From contig NZ_JACDNT010000011.1 of NCBI RefSeq assembly GCF_017656475.1, positions 1-59,054 on the forward strand: a DNA stretch of 59,054 nt. The letters are read 5' to 3'. The stretch comes from Archaeoglobus sp. (GTDB lineage: Archaea > Halobacteriota > Archaeoglobi > Archaeoglobales > Archaeoglobaceae). Below are positions 25,408-33,682 of this stretch, piece by piece (the first letter of the stretch is position 1; every line of letters starts with the position of its first letter). Both the position numbers and the translations under genes were made by a program. The notes under the pieces were generated by a model. The model did not search any database. It was not told where the DNA came from and saw only the letters and a program-made list of their open reading frames with translations.

Positions 25408-25863
25408 TTATTTTAAAGGCTCAAAGTAAAGAATGTCAGTAATCTTCCCCTCTCTTTCCTCCTTCCACACCGCTTTAACTCTCGTTCCCGGCTTAAAGGT
25501 TTCGTGGACTTTCCGCCATTCTGAAAGGTCTACCCCTCCGAGGAAGCAGAGCATTCCTGTATCAGCCCCATCCAGCTTCACAACTCCGATAGCGTAGGGA
25601 GGGTCAGGAAGGCCGGTAAACTTCATGTAGGTCACTGTTAAGGTTTCAACCACTCCCTCATCACTCACCTCAACCCAGTCGTTAGTTTCAACATGGCATC
25701 TCTCGCAGAAAGCTCTTGGAGGGACGAGGACTCTTCCGCACCTCTCACATCTCACCCCAAGAATCTTTCCATCCTTCAACCCCTCAAAGAACTTCGTTGC
25801 ATGCAAACCAGCGGAATGTTTGAAGGGAATTTTCCACCAAATCTCAAACTCCTTAACTTCCAT
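25408..25863 (-). CDS. DUF35 (zinc ribbon plus OB-fold) acyl-CoA-associated protein
   Basis: The start is the ATG at 25863, following GGTGAT by 4 bases; the open frame to 25932 runs into the upstream gene. It has 151 residues. A rubredoxin-like zinc ribbon has C39, C42, C53 and C56, followed by an OB-fold (GVVETLTVTYMKF..PPYAIGVVKLDG, MLCFLGGVD). This is the DUF35 family. Such proteins scaffold thiolase and HMG-CoA synthase complexes in archaea, or act as ChsH2-type partners of retro-aldolases in bacteria. It is the last gene of the seven-gene operon, directly after two thiolase-like genes, so a complex with them is very likely. Confidence 0.85.
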   Translation of the reverse strand: MEVKEFEIWWKIPFKHSAGLHATKFFEGLKDGKILGVRCERCGRVLVPPRAFCERCHVETNDWVEVSDEGVVETLTVTYMKFTGLPDPPYAIGVVKLDGADTGMLCFLGGVDLSEWRKVHETFKPGTRVKAVWKEEREGKITDILYFEPLK

Positions 25864-25868
25864 TAACA

Positions 25869-27026
25869 TCACCCCAGCTTTTTCTTCGATGATAGCACAG
25901 CGAGGGTATGGAACTGTAGCGTCCCACCCCATGCATGGGCTAAAGCAACTTCAGCACCATCAACCTGATTCACAGCCTCACCCATCACCTGAAGAGCTGC
26001 TTCTCCAAACCTCACCAATCCTGTAGCCCCAATCGGATTTGTGCACAGCACTCCCCCTGAGGGGTTGGTTGGCATATCCCCATCGATAAAAGTTACACCC
26101 TCTCTTGCGAGCTCCTTTCCTCTGCCTTTCTCCGCAAATCCAAGCGCTTCAAGCTCCAAAATCTCCTGAATTGTGAAGGGAGAGTAAAGCTCTGCTACGT
26201 CAATGTCCTTAACAGGATTCTCTATACCTGCATCCCTGAAAAGTCTCCTTCCGGCAATAGCAAGAGAATCCCACTCCGCAAAGCTCAGTCTGTCCCCGAG
26301 GTAGTAGCTGTCACTGATTGTGGTTTCTGCAACAATCCATGCCGGGTTATCTCTTATCTTCTTTGCCAAATCCTCGGAGGCAAAAATCACAGCAGCGGCC
26401 CCATCACTCCTCGGACAGCACTCCAGAAGCTTCAGCGGAGAGCAGACAACCCTGCTTTTGAGAACATCATCAACACCCAAATCCATTTTGATGTGCGCAT
26501 AAGGGTTTTTCAGTGCATTTTTGTGATCCTTAACACTCACCCACGCCAGATCCTCCTCAGTTGCCCCATACTTTTCCATGTAGGCTGTTGCCTGGAAAGA
26601 AGCAATGTGAATGGCCCCTAATCCTGAATGCCTTTCGTAGATGGGATCAACAGCCGTATTTAGCACTGGCTGCGCATCAACGCACTCACCAACCCTTTGA
26701 ACGCACACTGCCATGACCAGATCGAACAGCCCACTGGCCACATGCTCGTAGGCTGCCAAGGCAGTGGTCATCCCTGTCGTTCCACCCGTGGAGATTTTCA
26801 TCATCGGCTTTTCAAGACTGCATGCAGTAGCATCCCATCTTTCAGGGCAGTAGATACCATCAAAGGGGTCCATAGACCCATAAGCTACAGCCTCTATATC
26901 CTTCAACTCCAATCCAGCATGCTCCAGTGCAGCATTAACAGCCTCAAAGGCGATTTCCGGGTGGGTTTTATCCTTCCTCTTCGTTCTGAAATGTGTCTGA
27001 CCGAAACCGACAACTGCAACACTCAT
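25869..27026 (-). CDS. thiolase-superfamily protein lacking catalytic Cys/His (SCPx/Ltp2-like)
   Basis: The start is the ATG at 27026, preceded by GGAGGGG. It has 385 residues of thiolase fold. Where thiolases have the nucleophile (usually ACASG) this reads STGGTTGMTTALAAYEHVASG (79-99) with no Cys. Where thiolases have GGxxxxGHPxGATG, the sequence is SGGVLCTNPIGATG, with the His-Pro changed to Asn-Pro. Canonical thiolysis is therefore unlikely. Thiolase-like aldolases (Ltp2) that cleave beta-hydroxyacyl-CoA side chains share loss of the Cys and a DUF35 partner, which is the next gene here. Alternatively it is a non-catalytic subunit. The family call is firm; the reaction is inference. Confidence 0.75.
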   Translation of the reverse strand: MSVAVVGFGQTHFRTKRKDKTHPEIAFEAVNAALEHAGLELKDIEAVAYGSMDPFDGIYCPERWDATACSLEKPMMKISTGGTTGMTTALAAYEHVASGLFDLVMAVCVQRVGECVDAQPVLNTAVDPIYERHSGLGAIHIASFQATAYMEKYGATEEDLAWVSVKDHKNALKNPYAHIKMDLGVDDVLKSRVVCSPLKLLECCPRSDGAAAVIFASEDLAKKIRDNPAWIVAETTISDSYYLGDRLSFAEWDSLAIAGRRLFRDAGIENPVKDIDVAELYSPFTIQEILELEALGFAEKGRGKELAREGVTFIDGDMPTNPSGGVLCTNPIGATGLVRFGEAALQVMGEAVNQVDGAEVALAHAWGGTLQFHTLAVLSSKKKLG

Positions 27027-27027
27027 A

Positions 27028-28095
27028 CTACCCCTCCAGAATTGCAACGCATGACCTCTGAGCGTAGCCGCTCATTGACTGAACAAGGCCGCAGTCTATC
27101 TCACCCTTCCTGATCCTTTCCACGATGCTGGCGAGCAGAAAGGCTCCCGTGGAGCCGTAGGCGTTAGTGCAGAGGGCACCCCCAGAATGGTTCACGTCTC
27201 CATTGTAGTCCCACCCCCTTCCCTCTTCCGCAAATCCAAGAGCCTCCAGAATCATGCAGTGGTAATCGGCAGTAAGATCGCAAATTTCAAGAGCTTCCAC
27301 ATCTCCCCTATCCTTTCCTGCCATTTTGAATGCCATCTCGGCACTTTTGGCTACAAAAGGAAGTTTCTGAAATTCTCTGTCGAAGTAGTAGTTTTCCAAA
27401 CTCCAACCTAACCCGCTAACCCATACAGGGCTGTCGGTAAGCCTTCTTGCAACAGTTTCCTCAGCGAGAATAAAGGCAACGCATCCATCACACCACTCTG
27501 CAATCTCAAGCCGTCTTAGTGGTGAGGAAACGATTTCAGAGCTTAAAACGTCCTCTACTCTTACCTTATCCCTTACAAAGGCTCTGGGATTCTCTGACCC
27601 ATTTTCCCTCTCCTTCACCACCACCTCAGCTATCTTTTCCTCATCAACACCATACCTCCTCCTGTAAGCGTAACTCTGCATGGCGAAAAATGCTGGAAGA
27701 GATAGGTTGAGGGGGCGGTGGAAGAAGGGGTCGAGGCTCTGCAGCTCAACAAGCTCAATCGGTGTTTCAGAACTGTGACCGAAAGCGAGGAGCATCGTTA
27801 CATCCGACCTGTGCCTCAGCCTCATGCAGGCTAAAGGCAGGGCAAACAGGGCATCATCGCTCACCCTGATTTCGTGCCTCAGATACGCCCCTGCCGCTGG
27901 AGCGGTGTACATGTTTGAGATCGTTCTCCCCACTCCAAGATTGTCGTAACCGCCAAGGATGAAGCTGTCCACCTCCCCTCTTTCAATTCCCGCATCCTCC
28001 AGAGCCCTTTTCGCCGCTGTGAATGCAATATTGTAAAAGGGCTCCTTATGGATGCCAAACTCCGTAAAACCTACACCAACAATACCGATTCTCAA
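27028..28095 (-). CDS. second thiolase-like protein, degenerate active site
   Basis: The start is a TTG at 28095, chosen because a perfect GGAGGTGATT ribosome-binding site lies just before it and it removes an overlap with the upstream gene. It has about 355 residues. The N-terminus RIGIVGVGFTEFG and the C-terminal SGGALCTNAYGSTGAFLLASIVER show a thiolase fold. The nucleophile region reads IRVSDDALFALPLACMRL, with the Cys out of register, and the GHP histidine is replaced by TNA. It is paralogous to the next gene, and the spacing of 1 base between them suggests they form a heteromer with the DUF35 protein. Confidence 0.72.
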   Translation of the reverse strand: MRIGIVGVGFTEFGIHKEPFYNIAFTAAKRALEDAGIERGEVDSFILGGYDNLGVGRTISNMYTAPAAGAYLRHEIRVSDDALFALPLACMRLRHRSDVTMLLAFGHSSETPIELVELQSLDPFFHRPLNLSLPAFFAMQSYAYRRRYGVDEEKIAEVVVKERENGSENPRAFVRDKVRVEDVLSSEIVSSPLRRLEIAEWCDGCVAFILAEETVARRLTDSPVWVSGLGWSLENYYFDREFQKLPFVAKSAEMAFKMAGKDRGDVEALEICDLTADYHCMILEALGFAEEGRGWDYNGDVNHSGGALCTNAYGSTGAFLLASIVERIRKGEIDCGLVQSMSGYAQRSCVAILEG

Positions 28096-28099
28096 AAAA

Positions 28100-29920
28100 T
28101 CACCTCCTGTACATCTCCTCAATAAATTTCTCGTACCGCTTCAAAATCACGTGTCTTCGCTTTTTCATCGTTGGAGTGACCTCTCCTTTCTCTATTGTGA
28201 AAGCCTCAGGCAACAGTTTAAACTTCTTAATCCTCTCATGAGCTGCGAATTTGCTGTTAACTTCTTCAACAATTCTACCGTAAATCTTCAAAATCTCTGG
28301 GTTCTCCACAAGCTTCTCGTCAACTGCAACAACTTCTTCTTCCCCGGAAATACCCCTCACAGTGCTCGTCTTGGTTCTGTCGTAGTCTATCTTACCTTCC
28401 TCGGCAATATTAATAAGCATTTCAAAGTTCGGAACTATTAAAGCAGTAATGTATGGCTTCCTGTCTCCAATAATGACGGCATCTGAGATGAGCGGATTTT
28501 TGAGCAGCTCCTCCTCTATGGGAATTGGGGAAACGTTTTTTCCTGTGTCAAGCACTATTATGTGCTTCTTCCTTCCGAGAAAAATGAGATAACCATCTTC
28601 ATCAAACTCACCCAAATCACCAGTCTTCAACCACCCATCGGGAGTGAAAGCTTTTTTTGTTTCATCATCTTTCTTCCAGTAACCTTTCATCACGTTTTCT
28701 CCCTTAACGAGAATTTCTCCATCCTCCGCAATCGCCTCCTCCACACCTGGAATCGGGGGCCCTACTGTTCCGGGTTTGAACCTGCCCACCGGGTTGAGAT
28801 TGGATGGCGCAGCGGTTTCTGTCATACCGTAACCCTCTATGACGGGGATACCCATTCCGTTGAACATGTAAGCCAGTTCCTTCTGGAGCTCTGCCGCAGA
28901 GGAACAGATGAACCTGACTCTCTGGAATCCCAGATTTTCTCTTATCTTGCTGTAGACGAGCTTGTCAGCCAAAAAACTCTTTAAGCTGAGCCATAATCCA
29001 TATCCTTCTCCCCTGCTCATCATCCTCCCGTACTCTATCGCAACGTTTCTCGACCAGTAGAACAGTTTTTTAGCAAGCTTGGATGACTTCTCAACCCTTT
29101 CAATTATGCCCGCGTTAACCCTCTCAAGTATCCTCGGCACAACCACTAAGCCGACTGGTTTTACAGCCCTTGAGGTTTCAAGAAACTGCTGAGGAGTGCA
29201 GAAAACTGCTGTTGCAGCTCTTGAAATGCCCGCAAAGAAGACGAGCCGCTGGTAAACATGGCTGAGGGGGAGATAGCAGATGTGCGGTTCGCCGGGATAA
29301 AAAGGAGTGATGGACATCACGGATAAGGCATTAAATCTCCAGTTCCAGTGTGTGAGCATCGCACCTTTCGGCTCTCCGGTTGTTCCCGAAGTGTAAACTA
29401 TGCTCGCCACGTCATCCGGCTTTATACTCCTCCACCTTTCCTCGTATTCCTCATCCGCTGCCTCTTCTCTGCTCAACTTGCTGATTTCATCAAGAAAAAA
29501 CACCTCAACATCCTCTGGAAGGTTGTCAGCATACTTTTTCTCTGTGAAAACCAATTTGCTCTCTGAGTCTCTCAAAATATATTCAACCTGCTGTCGGTTA
29601 AGCACGCTGTGGACTGTTACGACAATCCCACCGGCAGTCAGAATTGCGAGGTCTGCTATCTCCCACTCGTATCTTGTGTCAGCGTAAATAGCCACTCTGT
29701 CTCCCTTTCTAAGCCCGTAGGAAATCAGAAACTTCGCCAGCTTTCCGACTCTACCACCGAACTCCCTGTAGCTGATGTACTTCAACTCTCCGTCACTCCA
29801 GTATCCAATTGCTGGCACATCTGAGTGGTCAGCAATTACGCTCCAGAACATCTTATTGAGTGTCTCCTTTCGCTCTACTTTGAGTTCCTCGCCTTTAGCT
29901 GTCTTTCTAACTCTTGTCAT
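28100..29920 (-). CDS. fadD: long-chain acyl-CoA synthetase (AMP-forming)
   Basis: This activates a carboxylic acid with ATP and CoA. Its 606 residues carry the AMP-binding signature YTSGTTGEPKG (176-186), GYGMTETAAPSNLNP, GWLKTGDLGEFDEDGYL and a C-terminal lysine region KGEVTPTMKKRRHVI. The arrangement resembles FACL/AMP-dependent synthetases for long-chain or bulky acids. Substrate cannot be read from sequence. It sits in the operon between the acyl-CoA dehydrogenase (4-base gap) and the thiolase-like genes (4-base gap). The cluster holds two further acyl-CoA synthetases of different subfamilies. Confidence 0.85.
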   Translation of the reverse strand: MTRVRKTAKGEELKVERKETLNKMFWSVIADHSDVPAIGYWSDGELKYISYREFGGRVGKLAKFLISYGLRKGDRVAIYADTRYEWEIADLAILTAGGIVVTVHSVLNRQQVEYILRDSESKLVFTEKKYADNLPEDVEVFFLDEISKLSREEAADEEYEERWRSIKPDDVASIVYTSGTTGEPKGAMLTHWNWRFNALSVMSITPFYPGEPHICYLPLSHVYQRLVFFAGISRAATAVFCTPQQFLETSRAVKPVGLVVVPRILERVNAGIIERVEKSSKLAKKLFYWSRNVAIEYGRMMSRGEGYGLWLSLKSFLADKLVYSKIRENLGFQRVRFICSSAAELQKELAYMFNGMGIPVIEGYGMTETAAPSNLNPVGRFKPGTVGPPIPGVEEAIAEDGEILVKGENVMKGYWKKDDETKKAFTPDGWLKTGDLGEFDEDGYLIFLGRKKHIIVLDTGKNVSPIPIEEELLKNPLISDAVIIGDRKPYITALIVPNFEMLINIAEEGKIDYDRTKTSTVRGISGEEEVVAVDEKLVENPEILKIYGRIVEEVNSKFAAHERIKKFKLLPEAFTIEKGEVTPTMKKRRHVILKRYEKFIEEMYRR

Positions 29921-29924
29921 ATCT

Positions 29925-31157
29925 CTAAATTCTGTAACTCCTCGGCATTCCGAGTATGTGCTCTGCTATGTAATTAAGAGCCATCTGCTGTGTTATTGGA
30001 GCCAATCGGAGCAGATTAACCTCTCTCCACCACCTCTCAACATCATACTCCTTGGCATATCCGTATCCACCGAAGGTCTGCATCGCCCAGTAAACTGCCT
30101 TGAGAGAATTCTCAACCGCCACAGCTTTAGCCATGTTTGCGGCATCCCCTATTTCTCTGAAAACTTCAGCCATCTCCACCCTTTTCTTCGGATCCTTCAC
30201 ATCCTCGCTCTTAAACTTTGTATCGTACAACCAAGCAGCCTTGTACATCATAAGCCGAGCGCACTCCAATGCTGCGTAAGCTTCAGCCAATGGAAACTGC
30301 AAGCCCTGATAGCTCCCAATTGGATCGGCAAAAACTTTCCTCTGCTTTGAATACTCAACCGCCTTGTTTATCGCCAGCTTTGCCCCGCCAACCGCACCTG
30401 CAGAAGCACTCATCCTCTCCGGATTCAGAACATCAAGCAGGAGATACCATCCCAAGTCCTTCTCGCCGAGAATGGCATCCTCCCCAACTCTCAGATTGTT
30501 TATGCTCACCTCACAGGTTTTTGAGAAGTTTATGGCGTGTTTTGGAATTGGGTTCCATTTAACCGCATCGTTTGGCAAATCTACCAGAAACAGTGTTATG
30601 CCGAGAGTTCTACGCGGAGCTTTTTCTGGAGGAGTTGTTCTCGCAACAAGAAGCATTCCCTTCGCCCTGTCAACTCCGCTGATGAAAATCTTGTTCCCGT
30701 TGATGATATACTCTTCTCCATCCTTTTCGGCAAAGGTCTTTATCCTGAGCGTGTTTGTCCCTGCATCAGGCTCAGTTAAGGCCATGCAGAACTCCATCTC
30801 ACCTTTTGCAATTTTCGGCAAATACTTCTCCTTCTGCTCCTCCGTTCCGTATCTCACTATGGGCAATGCTCCGAAAACTTCAGTCAAAACGAAGTACCAC
30901 ACCCCACCAGCTCCACAGCCATTCGCTGCAAGCTCCTCCATCGCTATCAGCAGCTCGGTTATTCCGTAGCCTCCACCACCGTACTCCTCCGGAATCACTA
31001 TGCCCATGAAGCCCGCATCGCTTATTGCCTTGAAGAACTCCTCAGCAAACTCCCCATTCTCCTCCTTCTCCCTCCAGTACTCAGGCGGGAAGTCCTTGGC
31101 TATGTCCCTTGCAGCGTTGGCAATCATCCTCTGCTCTTCGTTAAATTCAAAGTTCAT
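29925..31157 (-). CDS. acd: acyl-CoA dehydrogenase with IVD/LCAD-type catalytic base
   Basis: This FAD enzyme oxidises acyl-CoA to enoyl-CoA. It has 410 residues with MALTEPDAGTNT (125-136), NGNKIFISG, and the C-terminal FGGYGYAKEYDVERWWRE. The position that holds the catalytic Glu in medium-chain enzymes (in RIYEGT) reads RLAPIT here, with Pro at 387, so that base is absent. A Glu is found instead at 247 in NPERMSASAGAVGG, the place used by isovaleryl-CoA and long-chain acyl-CoA dehydrogenases. This supports an active enzyme that tolerates branched or bulky chains. The alignment is by eye. It lies 11 bases after the MaoC gene in the operon. Confidence 0.87.
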   Translation of the reverse strand: MNFEFNEEQRMIANAARDIAKDFPPEYWREKEENGEFAEEFFKAISDAGFMGIVIPEEYGGGGYGITELLIAMEELAANGCGAGGVWYFVLTEVFGALPIVRYGTEEQKEKYLPKIAKGEMEFCMALTEPDAGTNTLRIKTFAEKDGEEYIINGNKIFISGVDRAKGMLLVARTTPPEKAPRRTLGITLFLVDLPNDAVKWNPIPKHAINFSKTCEVSINNLRVGEDAILGEKDLGWYLLLDVLNPERMSASAGAVGGAKLAINKAVEYSKQRKVFADPIGSYQGLQFPLAEAYAALECARLMMYKAAWLYDTKFKSEDVKDPKKRVEMAEVFREIGDAANMAKAVAVENSLKAVYWAMQTFGGYGYAKEYDVERWWREVNLLRLAPITQQMALNYIAEHILGMPRSYRI

Positions 31158-31168
31158 GCTATCACCTT

Positions 31169-31609
31169 CTACTCCTTTTTCTTCACAGCCACCCTCAGAA
31201 TGCAGTTCAGAACCACGTCTCCGGTCTGCTTAGCCAAGTTTGTCTCAATCTTCACGACTCCAAACTGCCCTCTGTCCTGTTTCTCCACAACCTTTACCCT
31301 CGCCTTTATCGTATCTCCAATAAAAACAGGATTGGTGAAGCGAAGTCTGTCAATGCCGTAAAAAGCAACCACAGTCTCCTCTAAAAAGCCGAGCCTCATC
31401 AGTAATCCGCTCATAATGGAGAGAGTCAGCAGTCCGTGGGCAATTCTCTGCCCGAAGATCGTGTTTTTTGCATACTCGGCATCAACATGTATGGGATTCC
31501 AGTCTCCAGTTAAGGCAGCGAACATCACAATATCAGCTTCTGTTACAGTTCTGCCGGCAGTCTCAAGCTCCATTCCCTCCTGAAAATCTTCAAAATACAG
31601 ACTCTGCAT
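31169..31609 (-). CDS. MaoC-like (R)-specific enoyl-CoA hydratase
   Basis: This is a hot-dog fold hydratase that adds water to trans-2-enoyl-CoA. It has 146 residues: LYFEDFQEGMELETAGRTVTEAD at the N-terminus and the hydratase motif GDWNPIHVDAEYA with catalytic D36 and H41, then IAHGLLTLSIMSGLL. A single-domain MaoC of this length acts as a dimer. Its ATG directly abuts the stop codon of the preceding acetoacetyl-CoA-synthetase-type gene. With the dehydrogenase next to it, it supplies the hydration step. No 3-hydroxyacyl-CoA dehydrogenase accompanies it. Confidence 0.87.
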   Translation of the reverse strand: MQSLYFEDFQEGMELETAGRTVTEADIVMFAALTGDWNPIHVDAEYAKNTIFGQRIAHGLLTLSIMSGLLMRLGFLEETVVAFYGIDRLRFTNPVFIGDTIKARVKVVEKQDRGQFGVVKIETNLAKQTGDVVLNCILRVAVKKKE

Positions 31610-33598
31610 TTAACTCTCCTCCAGCTGCTCCACGTAGGGCTTTGCAGCTTCAACAACCTTGAAAACGGCATCAGGATTCATGATGCTGTCCAGATTGACC
31701 GCCTTATCCACCTCCCATCCAAGGAGAATCTTTTTGGTCGGCACCTCCAGCTTCTTGTAGTTGAGTGTCATCGGAATGTCAGGAACCTGAATTATGTAGT
31801 CGGCAACAAAGTACGCTCCCAGGTTCTCCCTCAAAGCCTTGTTGATTTTTTCCTTAAGCTCCTCAGTAAGCTCCAATCCGTGTGCTAGGACTACGAACAG
31901 GAATATCTTGCCTTTCACCTCAACCACAAGGCTGTTTATCACTTCATCAAGCCCCTCGACAACCTTGTAGAAGTCGAGAGTGCCCATTCTGACTCCCTTT
32001 CTCTTAATCGTTGAGTCTGAGCGACCGAAGATTATTGCTGTCCCTCTGTCCGTGATCATCAGCCAGTCTCCATGCCACCAAACGCCTGGAAACATGCTGA
32101 AGTAGCTTTCTTTATACCAGCTGTAGCCCTCATCATTCCAGAAGTAGAGAGGCATTGACGGCATTGGCAGCTCTACAACAAGCTCCCCCACCTCGTTTAT
32201 TACCGGCTTACCTTCGATGTTGTAGGCCTCAACTTTCGTTCCGAGCCACCTGCACTGCAGTTCTCCACTCCAGACTGGAAGAATTGGGCAGCCTCCAACA
32301 AAGCCCGTCATCACATCCGTTCCTCCACTTGAAGAACTCAGCCAGACGTCCTCTTTGACCTTCTTATAGACCCATTCAAATCCTTCAGGCGAGAGTGGGG
32401 CTGCAGTTGAGCCGATCATTTTAACACTGCTCAAATCGTATTGTGAGCTAGGCTGAAGTCCAAATTTCATGCATCCATGCAAGAAAGGAGCACTCGTTCC
32501 GAAGATGTTCAGTTTCTCCTTCTCACAGAGTTGCCACAATGGCTGAAGGAAGTTGTAAAGTGGACTTCCGTCGTAGAATACAATTGTAGCCCCAGCTAAC
32601 AGACCACTCACAACGGTGTTCCACATCATCCAGGATGGTGGAGAGTACCAGAGGAACCTGTCTCCCTCCTTGAAGTCCATGTGGAAGGAACCCTTGAAGA
32701 TCTCAACTGTAATCCCTCCATGCCCGTGCACAATTGACTTTGGAATTCCCGTAGTTCCTGAAGTGTAGAGAACCCAAAGCGGATGGTCAAAAGGCAAAGG
32801 CTCAAACGTCAGTTTCTCTTTTCTATCAACTGTCTCCTGCCAGTAGTGGACGGGAATGTTCAGCTTCAAATCGTGGGATTCATAGAGGTTAGGGACTAAA
32901 ACAACCCTTTCAAGGCTCGGAATACCATTGGCAACCGTCTCTATGTCCTCAAGCTTGTTGAATTCCTTTCCGTTGTAAAAGTGTCCGTCAGATGCGATAA
33001 GAACCTTTGGATCAAGCTGCTTGAACCTGTCAATGACTGCTCTTGGCGCAACTTCACCACCAACAGCTGCCCATATTGCACCGATGCTTGCGGTTGCCAG
33101 CAATGCAACTACTGCTTCTGGCACCTGACTGCAGTAAGCAACAACTCTATCTCCCTTCTTAACTCCCATCTCCTTCAGCCAGGCTGCAAAGGCTGCAGTC
33201 TGCTTCTCCAGCTCACTCCAGCTAAAAGCCCTTCTCAACCCATCCTCCCTGACATATACAACCGCTTCACCCTCTCCAGCTTTTAAAAATGCGTGTTCAG
33301 CGTAGTTCAGCGTCGCTCCCTCAAACCACTTCGCTCCCGGCATCTTCCGCTCATCCAGCACAGTCTTGTAGTCGCTGTAACTCTTGACCTCAAAGAACTC
33401 CCAGATGCCCTCCCAGAAGTCTTCAAGCTTCTCCACCGACCAGTTCCAGAGATTCTTGTAGTTCTCAACATTCTCCCTCGCATTTTCCGAAACTACAAGG
33501 TCCAGTCCCTTGTTTGCGGAAAGCCATTCAGCGAACTCAGCCAGATTCGAGTTCTTTATGAAATCTGAATCTGGCTCCCACAAAATTTTCGGTTCCAT
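31610..33598 (-). CDS. acetoacetyl-CoA synthetase-type AMP-forming ligase
   Basis: This has 662 residues. Features typical of acetoacetyl-CoA synthetase include the N-terminal block with WFEGATLNYAEH (91-102), the AMP-binding motif LYTSGTTGIPKSIVHGHGG (277-295), SSSSGGTDVMTGFVGG, and the C-terminal NYKKLEVPTKKIL lysine segment. It activates a short 3-oxo or related acid; the family is clearer than the substrate. It is the first gene of the seven-gene operon. The ATG is preceded by GGTGAG, and the promoter (TATA at 33631-33638) is embedded in the shared 59-bp element. Confidence 0.85.
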   Translation of the reverse strand: MEPKILWEPDSDFIKNSNLAEFAEWLSANKGLDLVVSENARENVENYKNLWNWSVEKLEDFWEGIWEFFEVKSYSDYKTVLDERKMPGAKWFEGATLNYAEHAFLKAGEGEAVVYVREDGLRRAFSWSELEKQTAAFAAWLKEMGVKKGDRVVAYCSQVPEAVVALLATASIGAIWAAVGGEVAPRAVIDRFKQLDPKVLIASDGHFYNGKEFNKLEDIETVANGIPSLERVVLVPNLYESHDLKLNIPVHYWQETVDRKEKLTFEPLPFDHPLWVLYTSGTTGIPKSIVHGHGGITVEIFKGSFHMDFKEGDRFLWYSPPSWMMWNTVVSGLLAGATIVFYDGSPLYNFLQPLWQLCEKEKLNIFGTSAPFLHGCMKFGLQPSSQYDLSSVKMIGSTAAPLSPEGFEWVYKKVKEDVWLSSSSGGTDVMTGFVGGCPILPVWSGELQCRWLGTKVEAYNIEGKPVINEVGELVVELPMPSMPLYFWNDEGYSWYKESYFSMFPGVWWHGDWLMITDRGTAIIFGRSDSTIKRKGVRMGTLDFYKVVEGLDEVINSLVVEVKGKIFLFVVLAHGLELTEELKEKINKALRENLGAYFVADYIIQVPDIPMTLNYKKLEVPTKKILLGWEVDKAVNLDSIMNPDAVFKVVEAAKPYVEQLEES

Positions 33599-33623
33599 AA
33601 TCTCACCTATTTATAACATTTAA

Positions 33624-33682
33624 TGAGCATATTTAAATCCATTATCATCTTAAAAAATGAATTTATGCTCAAGGTATGAGCA
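33624..33682. promoter_or_regulatory. promoter/operator A of the acyl-CoA operon (59-bp shared element)
   Basis: From left to right the element holds TGAGCAT (33624-33630), TTTAAAT (33632-33638, the TATA box on the minus strand), TTATCATC (33642-33649, at the BRE position), ATGCTCA (33665-33671) and TGAGCA (33677-33682). TGCTCA-N5-TGAGCA is a perfect 17-bp inverted repeat, and TGAGCAT/ATGCTCA is a perfect 7-bp pair flanking the TATA box. The element aligns without gaps with 35342-35400 (37/59 identical, with every half-site at the same offset). This is the expected layout of a repressor that blocks TBP/TFB. Confidence 0.7.
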
